Source: Taeniopygia guttata (lineage: Eukaryota > Chordata > Aves > Passeriformes > Estrildidae). From it: a stretch of 64,000 nucleotides of DNA. Below are positions 48,301 to 60,300 of the stretch, in pieces. Each line of letters opens with the position of its first letter. Position 1 is the stretch's first letter. The stretch is from assembly GCF_048771995.1 (NCBI RefSeq), contig NC_133030.1, positions 39,680,001 to 39,744,000 on the forward strand, read 5' to 3'. The notes under the pieces are model-generated. The model was not told the DNA's origin. It worked only from the letters and a program-made list of their open reading frames with translations, and ran no database searches. Position numbers and translations under genes: made by a program.

Positions 48301-51300
48301 AAAGCTGCCTCCAGATAAAAGACTGTTTAAATAAGAGACTATTATAGTCATCCAGGAAATCAAATACATTGTGAAATTTAAGGACAGTACAGGCCTCCTA
48401 AAGTTCTTTTCCCACAAAAAAACTATTTTCCTGAAAGACTATCTGCAACATGTCTCTTTCATTAATGGTTTAGAGTTGAAAGGCAAAAAGGTTCAAAAAG
48501 CATATTCATCACAATGGACAGGCCAGTGTGATCTCATGCTTAATAATCTATACATCAAGTCCCAAAATCTGGCTAACAGGAGAAACTGCTTCCTATCTCA
48601 TAGAGAAATGGAGAGATTAAGTTTTAAAAATAGGTACGTTTTCAAATTCTGCGGATGTAAATACCAAACAGCCAAATAAACATAAAACTGAAGGCAAAAT
48701 TGTCTTCCAGGATATGAATTTTTCAAAGGCACCTCAAGCATACCAATTTCTCAGAGACACTTCACTTATACTTCATTTTCTCTTTATTAAAGAAATTTTA
48801 TCTTTCTGGACAATGTGAAGTGTGTATCATACAACTGTAGCCATTTTGGTTAATCAAGCATATAATGTTCAAAATCACTTGAAATGTAGGCCCAAAAGGA
48901 TCACAGTTACCTTAGCATGCTTTAATTCCAGTTCTGCTAATTCCACCAGATTTTTTCTGAATGCTGCAACTCTTCTTGTCTTAAAGTCTATCAGTTCTAC
49001 AGAAAATAAAAATGAACTCATTAACAGTATCCCTGCTACTGACTTCAGCTATTAAAAGACATTCCTTCAGGATGAAGCAGTAAAGGGTGAGAGAAGAAAA
49101 AAAGAAAAACCTCAGGTTTAATCTCAGCACATTCTGGGCTCAAAACTACTGCGACTCAGTTGGAAGAAAGCAAACCATCACTGCAGTTCCACACCTCTAG
49201 GTAACCTTTTGTGGACACTAAGCTCTTTTGAAAAAAGACTGCCAAGTGGATGCTTTTAACATTTATTTCTCTTATTCCATCTGCACTGTTCTTTCAAGGC
49301 TGATACTTGAAAGTCTTCAGGGAATACTAAGCTAAAACTAGGAAGAACAACAGTATGCCTTCTGCATACACCGTTGCGGCTAACAGGATCACTCATTCTC
49401 CACTGTCTCATAGGAATCATTAACCAGATTTACAGGCTCAAGCAACTCTTCAATGATAAAAACAGGAGAGCATGGTGATTAAACCTTGAACAGATCTGCC
49501 ACAAATGATGACTCAGACACTACTAACTCACTCAAGTATTAACCTAAAAATGACAGTAAGTTTCCAGAAGAAAAGTAACATGTAAATAAGGCTCATTTTC
49601 TCTATTAATTCTGTAATTCAGTGAAATCTCATTTCATTATTTCTCCCTCCTCTAATGTAGTATCTTATCTGTGACAGATTGGTGCCTTCAAAGAAAGCAT
49701 AAAACCAAAAGGGGAATTTTAACAACACTAAAATATCATTTCGTATCCTAGCTTATGTATGTGGAAAAAAAGCTTAACAAGTAATTTGCACCTAGACTTT
49801 GCTCTACCTATCAGAGCTATGACAAGCCAAAGAAAAATATAATTTGAACTTTCTAAAATAAATAATAATTAAAAGACATACTCTGCTTAGGAAACAGTAC
49901 AAAAATCTATTCTTATTATTTAGATTAATTCTCATTAATAACATAGAAAAATGTTAATTTTCAAGTAGTAACATAGGACCAAGGTCCACCCAAATACCTT
50001 GTTTTGCTGATTCAGAAATTTTCTCAAATTTCTGACAGCATATTTGCTGAGTAGTTTCAGCTTGCAGCACATCCTTATTTTTTGCTCTTGCTTTATCCAA
50101 TGCCTTATTAGCATTTTCATAATCCACTAGTGACCTAGATCTTCTATATAGGAGATCCTATTAAGAAAACAAAGGTTGTATGAAGTTTATAAGATTCTAC
50201 CCAAGGAGTTTATAATATTCCAAGTAATTAAAAAAAATCAAATTAATTTTAGTCCTCGTTGCTGTATTTCAGTTCTTAGTAAATTATTTGCATTCACTTT
50301 ACTTCGCCCCCAGGTCACAGGAATGTCCATTCTATATGAGATCCACAAGATTAATACTGTTTGGTCTCCATCTTGTCTGACAGAAGCTAGCAACAGATGG
50401 CTTAGATCAAACTTCATAAAGCCAAAGGCAAACCATTGGAAATTTCACAGCTTCTTAGATTAGAAATAAACTACATTTAGATTATGTATCTGAAATACAC
50501 ACAGACCCCAAGCAGCAGTAGTAACATTTTTTTGTGCAACAGTTCATGATCTTCTAACTACACACATTTACTGTCAAATGCTTGATCATTCTGTGATATT
50601 GTTTAATCATCTCACATCAAACAATAGTAAGAATTAAATTTTCTGTAAGCACAGAATATCAAATTCAGCCCACGTGTTCTTGTATCAGCATTAGTAGATT
50701 TTACGGAATGCCCAATTTCAATATTTAAAATAAAGCAGAATTGCTTGCAATTACAAACACCAAAGACACTGCAAACATGAGAACAGCCCTTCCACTGTTT
50801 CTTGTTACTGCATGATTTGGCCTTGACAAGTGGCTTACTCAGTTCCACACAGTCAGTCCCATATCAGCAACTACTTTATTACTCCTTATATACAACAGAA
50901 AGAGGTTTTACAGTTAAGGGGAAAACTGCAGGCTAGAGAAGGCAGCACTTTAATCTATCTATATTGTGAGCTGATGTTCCCATATCACTTTTTTTTTAAT
51001 GTTAAAAAAACAACAATTTCACTGAACAAAACCCCATAGATTCACCTTAGCAGCTTGAGATTCCCTAAGGTAGTATTTCAGAAGATCAGAAAGCTTAAGA
51101 TCTTCATCAGCAGATACCCGAGCCTCTATTTTCTGGAAAAACAAAACAAAACACCACCATCAAACAAAAGAAACAGTAAGCAAAAGGATCAACTTAAAAA
51201 CATCCAGACTTTGAGTATTCATTTGTATGATACAAATTAAATGTAAAATATGCAGTACCTAACAGATGGTCTTTTTCAAAAACTAAAATCAGGCATTAAT

Positions 51301-54300
51301 GACAGGATACTGAAGGATGCAAAATGAGAAGTAGTATTAGGATTTTTGTTTTAAAAAAATAAATTATTGTATTAAGATGTAAGGAATAAGCTACTCTGTG
51401 AGCAGTAGTTGACAACTGGCTTTCTGTATTAAAAACTGCTTTTTTTCCCCAATAGCAATTATATTTATCATATGCTAGAAAAAATGTAGAGAAACAAACT
51501 TACATTAAGAGTTGCACAAGCAGTTTTATAATCAAAGGAAAACAAATTGTTAAGGGATCTTTGCAGACTAATTGTGTAACTGCACATGCTAAATGGTTTA
51601 AAAAAACAATAAATTAACTTGCTTGCATTTGAAACAGATTAGAAATAGTCGACAAGTGCATTTTTTAAACCTTAATTTAAAAAAAAAGATAATTTCTGAA
51701 ATGCAACATTTTGAGTCAAAGCAAGTAATTCTGTTAATTTTCTTTAAAGTATGTGTTTATGCAGATACAATTGTCAGTTTAGGAAATGCACACATTTTTC
51801 ATTTGAAAGTTTTCCTGATACAAGACAAACATCTTCTCTCTACCAAGCCAAACAAGTAAGGCAAAAGAGAAGATATTTGAAAAACTGGTTACAAGCATAA
51901 ACAACATTACTTTTGAGTAAAATAAGTGCAAAACAGATCTCGGCTCCAGAAAAAAAGCAGCATGACCACCATTTTTTTAAATTAAGGATTCCATTTCTTC
52001 ATTTCTTTTATCCATAACAAGTTCTGTCATTCCCAGTAACAAGTATGGAAGATCTCTATGCATTTTAGAGGAACAGAAGGGTATTACAGCAGACTGCCTA
52101 GAAATGTTTGGTAGACTGAGGAGTCCTAGGGGTCATTTTACAAAACACAGGACTGAAATGTTAGGCGTCCTCATCCCATACTACACATTGCTTAAACACT
52201 CCATTTAAAAGCACCCATATTAATCTATATATTAATGCCTTGTTGACACGTGATGTCTGTTTCATAGTACATACCCTTGTTTTGTCAAATAACTCTGACA
52301 CCTTCAGAAAAAACCTGTGCAAAGGAAACAACTCATATTACAACATTGTTTTGAACAGTCTAATTACTGTCTAGAACTCACACTATAGTCTGTGTCTGGC
52401 AATAAAGATTGCAAAGCAATTGCTTACAGTTATAATTCACAGAACTCAGAGAACATACTAGTTTCAAATTTCAAACATGTGGCAACTGTGCAATGTAAGA
52501 AAGGCAAGGGACAAACAAAGCATAACAGATGGATATTCTCAAGTAAAGAGTAATTGCTCAGCTCCTTTATGCTTCTCTGAATTAAATCCCTAACACCAGC
52601 ACCATGGGCAATGGCCTTACACTATTATCAAGTGTCCTTTACACAAATTTGAATGTACTTTTCTTCACACAGTAAACATGACATATGTCCTACTTGGAAT
52701 TCAGGGATGGTGAGCAACAGCGTGGAAACATCTCCACTGCAGGAGACAATACACAGCTTCAATCTTACAGAAGACTGATTTATAGTCAAATGATACTATT
52801 TTGACAGAAGACAGATGTGATTTCTGACACACCCTAACAGACTACAACAAATATCAATACTATCATCAAAGTATCTGGTATATAAGCTATCACCACACCT
52901 GGAAGTATATCACTGTAATTCAGGTAAATTAGAAAGTTAACTTTCATGTCCTACCTGTTGTCACACTGACACCAACATCACACTATGTATGTACGTTGAC
53001 AAGCACTGACATCTTTAAGCTAGTTAACTAAGTTTTATTGTCAGATATACCAGACTTCATCTTCAAGCAAATCACTGAAAGGCTAAAGGACCAACATCTG
53101 TACGTAGAGACATCTTTCTGAGTTCTGGGGATCTCTGCAGATTCCTTTGTTTTCCTAAGGGCAGTAAACTTGCCAGAACAGCAGAACTACTTTTCAGGAT
53201 GTTGGTACACTCAAAAAAAAATTCCATATACTCAGACTGAGACCTGTGCTTCCTGTGTATATCAAAGCATTTGGAACATTTTTTAAAATGGTGAAAGAAT
53301 TGTGGTTTTTTTTCCTTGTTTGATGAGGACTTTTCCATCTCAACTGTGCAATTTTCTACAGACTGTAGAAATTAGCATTTTTTTACAGGTAAATATTAAA
53401 ACAAAACTGTTAAATGCAGCCTGCTAAAGAAATAAAATACTAGAGAAGAAAATGTTTCAATGTGATAGAGATGTAATAAATTCTGGTTTTCTCCTAACAA
53501 GAGTTAACCAATCTCAGCAGGCCACCATTAAGACAAAGCAAATTACCCCGTAGGTTATTAACAATATCTTACTTGCATATATCTGTGGAGTCCTGCGTTC
53601 CTAATGCATATAAGGAAGAACCAATTCTATTATAGTCATCCGCCACATCTAGAAAAACAAACAAACACTTGTTTTACTACCTCATTCCTCTTCTTTCTGA
53701 AAATTTTGAAATTACTTTCTTCAAAAATAGGTATTTTTCTAAAAGGACATGCTCTAACACACAAGTAGAAATAAAATTGTGATAACATCACTTAATAGGA
53801 AGGAGAACTTCTCACAGTAAAAACAGTGCTGTCACCAAATTGCACAATCTGTAATTTACCTAGGAGTATTTCATGCAACTACAACCTGCTAGGTGAATTT
53901 ACTGTGCAACTTTTTCAGGTTTTATTTTGGTGGAAGATGTACAAACTTAATGGTTAAAGTCTGAATTTAAATTTTATTTTAAAATTCTTTGGAAAAAAAA
54001 AATCACAGTTTAACAGTAACAAAAAGCCTGTGTGCTTAAGAGCAGTTAATTGACTATAAATCCCAAGCTACAAAAAATACAGCACTATATACACAACACA
54101 TTTTCTAGCACATCCCCATTTTTAGGAAACCCTTACATCTGCAACAAGCAGTCACTGGTTAAAGTAGCATTAGTGTTAAATCACTTTAAACAATGAAATT
54201 AAAATCAGTATTTGTAAGAAGGCTGCATAATTTGACCAGTGAGGTATTGCTATATAATATAAAAGACATTAAAGTTAAATCTTTTCATGCACAGCTTTTT

Positions 54301-57300
54301 AAAAAAGCTTAAAGTATTAACTAAATTAATGATGGAAACTAATAGATCCAAGCAATGAACAGGAAAATACATTTGTTTATTTCTGAAGTTTATATGCATT
54401 CAAGCAGAATTATTTTTTCTTAATAACACAACCTTAACAGATTGAGTGGGTTAGCTTCCACATAATTCATTACTCCATACATCATCAATGCAGCTGGTTA
54501 CAGTGAAGAGTGGTATTAGGAAGCAATTAATCTCCCCTTCTATTCCTCCAATTTCAACATAAAAATTGATTTTCTTCTGGAAATAGCAAGTGTGTTTGCA
54601 AGACCTGCATCTCTCTGTTGATCATGTTATCCATAAACTACAGATTGCCCATTTCCAAAACAGGTTTCCCAGGTCACTGCTCTACTCCTCTAGCCAGAAT
54701 TTCAAAAGGTGCCATTTGTCCCAATTCACAGTTTGGCAGAAGTTGTCAGTAAACATCATATGTGATTTGAGCCTGGAAAGCTTTGTCATGAGTTTGATCA
54801 ATCCTTTCTCATCAGATCCTCTACAACCTCATTTCAAAGGATTTTCCCACTTCTACAACCAATGTAAACGCCTTTCTCACTCTGTAAATAAATCTTGGCA
54901 CCTCATTATCATGAAGGAATTTCAGTTCTCATTTTAAGAAAGCAACCAAAACCACCAGGAACCACTTCAGGTGGGAACTGAATGCAGATACAGGGCTCTT
55001 AGCTCATTTAGCCATAACTGACTCTTTCCATCTTCTAGCATAGATACTAAAACTACAAAAGACTCACTGTTCATGCAACAGCAAGAGAACCTTCTGAAGA
55101 ACTCAGAAAATTCTTAGTTCAACATCTTACCCAATATCCATTTTAGAGATCTTATCAATGGAGATTCATAAAAGGTTTGTGACCTGGTTTTGTACGAACT
55201 ACAGTACTGTACACAGCAAAAACAGTATCTATAAATCAGACCCAAACTTCAAGGAAGAGACAGAATATGGAAGATCAATTTTGATTTATCTAGGCAGAAA
55301 AACTTAAAATCAAGAGTAACAGTGGTCAATTTCTTCTGAGCTTCTCAAAACACAGTAATCCTAAATCAAACACGATGGTCCTAACCTGAAGATTTTTCAT
55401 TTTCTCAAATAAACGAGCTGCACTTGAAAAGCCCATCTAGAGCTTTCAGAAATCAAGTTGGCTAGCACTCAGCTCATGAAGACAAATGAATAGGCAAGTG
55501 GTAAATCTTGTCTCAGTAAGAAAAAGGATCCTGCAAAACAGGCTACTCAATGTATGCCTTCCTGTCTCTACTCTAAATGGCTAAAAAACGGAAACCTAGT
55601 CTAGAACCAATGGCCCAGACAGGAGCTTGCTACAGGTAACTTTGTTAGCAAGGTAATGCAACGCCCAGTTTGCCAAGAGATTGCCCTCGGTCAAATCAAC
55701 CACATCCTATCAAGAACAGCTGCATTAGGAGTAAAGTCGCGTGTACTGCCATATTACCAGCCTCTACACCCAAATGACTGAGTCGGGCTTCAAAAAACAC
55801 TAATACTTAAAGTGTATTTCTTTTCAAGCAGACAGCATGAAGAATAAACATATCCTCAGTCTTGTACCAGGCCGTTGTTACTCCATCCAGTCTACTGCAG
55901 CAAAGCCTAAACTTAGAAAGCCAGATTGAACTTTAGACTCTGAAGGCTACACTTGGAGAAATGAATTCACTTTTCACATGCAAAAAAAATTACTTCTCCT
56001 CACTAACAACTTCTGTACACTTTAACCAGTACTATTTTCACCCTGGAAAAAAACTCACTTTTATGTGATCTTGTCATTTTATCAGATTTGGCAGAGGCAT
56101 CTTTGACTCGGTTGTGATATTCTACAAGGAATGTTCTCTCATGTTCAAAGAAGTCATCCACATCCTACAAAAAAAAAGGAACAATTAAAAAAAGAGGATT
56201 TCACCCACTCTCTACAGAGCAATTTCAGAGTAAAGTTACATGTTCCACTGTTGCTATGACAGGAAATGCATCTGTTTTTATTGTCTAAAACACCATTTAT
56301 ATGAACTGATTTCTTCTCCACTTATATAATGATCTTAAGTTTTATTAAGAATTTAGTAAGAATTTAGTAAGAATTAAGAATTTGCAACACATATCCTAAA
56401 GGTCTATATAACTAAACATGAAGGAATAACAAAAGGTCACAAAGGGAGACAGAATAATAGAATACATGTAATCTACTTAGAAAAAGGGCAGAAGGGATGA
56501 AAGTCACCCAGTAGCACAGAGGCTGCAGTCTCAGACAAGATGATTTGAACTCCTAGCTCAGAACACTGATCTTAATGACAGACTTCTTTCAATTTGGTAA
56601 ACTAAGGTAAATGTTAATATTGTCTGTATTATCATTTGAGATAACTGGTTTATACTTATTTTTAAAAGCCCTCTAAAATAACACAGATGCTTAATACCAT
56701 GGAATAGCCTACAACGTGGGCTTTGAACAATGTTCTTATGAAACTCAAAGTTATTTAGACTTTATATTTTTTCTCCAAGTCATAATTAATGGTTATATCC
56801 ACTTTGAAGCAGTTAAAAAAAAAATTAAACCTAGAAACTTTTAACTCTTTTAAAAATTGCTACCAAACAGAAAGTTACCACTAGAAAGAAAAGAGATTAA
56901 AAATCACCCTCTGCAGAATTTTTGATTGCTATAAATGTGATCTTGTAGCTTTTGGAAAAGTAAGAATTAAATTGAATTTTCATTACTTTTTTCCTCGGTT
57001 ACATTCTTACATCTACTGAGAAAAATCATATAACCTCTCCTGCTGCTCCTTGAAACAGGAGACAGATTCTACAGGACTGGGAAAATTCACTCCATTAGGA
57101 ACTTCTGAACAGAAGCCGTTGTCAGACCTGGTTCTCCTTTCCACTTTATAAAATGGCAGGCCTGAACAAAAAAAAAACCCCAACCATATTATCAATTATC
57201 TATGTATTAAAAAAAAAGGTGCTTAATTTCATAGAATACTGAAAGGCCACGAGAAAGCTCTCAGTTATTTTGCATCCAGGCCACAAGTCCTCACCCATGG

Positions 57301-60300
57301 TTGGCCACTAATTCTTATGTTAGATATCACTATAAAAATCCCATTTTTGTACCTATATAAAATTCTGCTTCATAAAAAAAGGACAAATGTTAATACGTTT
57401 TAAGTCTTGCTATCTGAAGCAGTAATCACCTTTACTCCTGAAACAATGACACCATCTGCTGATTTAACCATATTTTTGAAGAAGTCTTCAAGTTTCTCTT
57501 TCTTGTTTTTCCCACGAACACTCAACTGAAAAGCAAATTAATTTATCAAGTTAATTCATTTTCTGGAGGCCATACAAGCTAAAAAAAAACTTTAAACAGA
57601 ACTACATACACCTACTTGCTATACCTAAAACAATTTTCCTGTTCTCTCTTTATTCTTATACTCTGCACTAATGGAGACAGGGCACCTTGCATACAGAATG
57701 AAGACTACCTCATTTACTAGACAGTTTATCACCTAAAATACCATTCTAGGGGAAAAAAAAAGGGAAAAAAAGAGATCAGAACCATTCTAGCACCTGCAGA
57801 TAGTACCAAATGTACAGCGTGTACGTTTCAGTTACCAGTAACACAGTATTTATCATGCACAGTATAGCTGAGTTGATGTAATGATAGTTGAATTGATACA
57901 ACCATGTTTCACTCTTCGGTGAATAGGAGATCTTTGACTTCCAGAGGATCATGCTGGTTTAAGCCTCCTCACCCTTCCTGTCCATCTAACTTCTCCCAGT
58001 TTATGTAAATGGAGTGCCTGAACTGGTAAGGATTTCTACATCAAGCAATAGAGGAACCTCTAACATATTTTCAATTAAGTTTGTATAAAGCTGAGCCAGA
58101 CTTTGTAATAATTTCTTCCACTCAGTGTTGATCCCTGCAATTTTAAAAAGTAACTGAAACTCTTTGCAGAATAGGAGCAACCACTGTCTCCAACACCAAA
58201 GAGCTACGAGTCCAAAAGTACCTTATTATCTCAATTCAGAATGTCACATGTGGACAGCCCCACTAGTCCAATACTCAGGATAAAATTAACCACATTTTCA
58301 TTCACATCATTAACATTATCAGAACATGTCATCAGAAATTCTCTCTAGTTTTGTTAGCAATAGAATTTACACCACAGTTCCAAATCCTAAAAAATTAGTG
58401 TTCCGTTTTGTTGCATCATTTTTTCCCTGCAGCAAATAAAAATAATTCCAAGAGTGGAAAAGTATATTATCAAATGAAATCACCACCAAAAGCTCATCTT
58501 TTTAATCCAAAATATACTGGATTTCCAGTAATATTTTTGATGCTGAAGTTAAAGCATATAGTGCATTTGGTTCCCCAGCTGGCAGAAAATGAACTCCTAC
58601 AGACTAAATCAATTTCTAACTTTTACAATACAAATATGTCTGGCATGAAGGAATTTATGTCTTTTGCTCCAGGAGGTAATTCCCTCTTAATCAGTTTTCC
58701 ATCCTACCATAAAAGCACATCACGATTTCTCTTGCCAGCAATTCATATTTCAATACTCACATCCTGATTATATTCCAAGAATACATGGAAATTTAAGTCC
58801 TTTCTCAAAATAGGATGTGCTGCCACACGACACAAAAACACTTCATGCATTGCAACTGTCTTCTTGAATATTGCCAAATATTCACTAAAAACAAGAAATA
58901 AGACAGACATAAGAATTTCATATGAAGCAAGTAAGTTTAAGATAAACCTAGTGAGCAGCTTTAAGAGATCCTTGGTAAAGGTACAAAATTACAAGCCAAT
59001 ATATTGAAGTTTATCACTCCAATGCTTGATATAGACATAAATAAATACCGCAATGTTAATACTAGGGAGAAATTTGAAGCCCAAACACATTACAGAGAGA
59101 CTTTCAACAAAGAGTCAACAAATACACTCTAATTTTTATGGTTAGCTAACAGACACTGGTTTGCTGAAAGTGTAACCTCATTTGGTTGTCCTTTTCCTAG
59201 CAACCCAAAAATCAAGAAACTAAGGTACAGACTACAGTCCCTTAGCACTGTGTATTGATGTGCAAATTCCTTCCTCCCCATCTCCATCCCCTTGCCCATT
59301 TGCACCCTCCTTACATATTTACATGTTTATGTAGTTTTTTTAGCTGTTTAGACAGACTTTTATTTCATGTTAAAGCACCTAGCCTTTTTGAGCCAAAGCT
59401 TACATTGTTGTCTCGCTTCATAGTGATTCTAAGAGTGAAATTAAGAGCTACATTTGGTAGGTACAACAAAAAAACACATTTAACCATGACAATCACATAG
59501 TTGCCCCATTCAGCCAACTCAACTTCAAAGCAATTACTCACTTGCAATTTAATTAAGAGGAAGGCACTCTTATCAATAAAGGTTTGCTAGAATTCACTGT
59601 GCATTGCAAATTCAAAGAGTAAGATGCAACTCATCTAAAAATGATGAAAGGGCTCTTTTTCCCATTCTGAGGTCAAACAGTGAAATTGTAATCAGTGCTT
59701 TTCCTTCCACTATGTGCAAGGAGGTTAAGATTTACATACCAGCAAACCAGCAGGGCCAGTGTTGGGAGATGTTTGATCTCAGTGAGAGTAGTAGTCATTC
59801 AGTGAAGACAAAAAAGGAGGATGCAGAGGATGGAGGTGGCAGTAGAAGAAACCCAAAGTTTTCTGTGTTATCCAACCCCTAACCAGACCACAAGAGAATC
59901 ATGATCAGGGCCGCTGGAAAACCAGATTCTTTAAAATCTATAGTGTTCTGCTAATTTCCAGTTTTCTGCATATGAAGTGTATATCTACTCTGCTATAAAT
60001 TATGTTGTACATCTCACTAATACAGAGCTTTTTAAGACATTTGCTCACAGCAGCTGAAGTTCGGAGAGAAAGCAGCAGTTGTAAGAGTTCTATGTACTTT
60101 TCTTGCCAATTCAGAGCTCTTGATAGAAGCAGTCTAGAAGCAGCGTAAATATACACTTGAAAACTGAAACCAATGACAGGAAAAAGATCAAAGAAGTGAA
60201 TGCATGATTAAGAAAATGGACGAAGCAAGGAGAAACTTCATTGTGTAATTCAATATGGAACAAGAAGCTTCAGAGCAGTTATTTCAATATAAATTAAATT

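Larger units (their letters stand above)
42371..48910 (-). other. SNX6: SNX6 last intron
   Basis: A 6.5-kb intron with GTAACT donor and TTTACAG acceptor, the largest in the visible part of the gene. It contains an LTR fossil at about 44,160-44,695. The rest shows no recognisable exon, RNA gene or repeat body. Confidence 0.8.
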
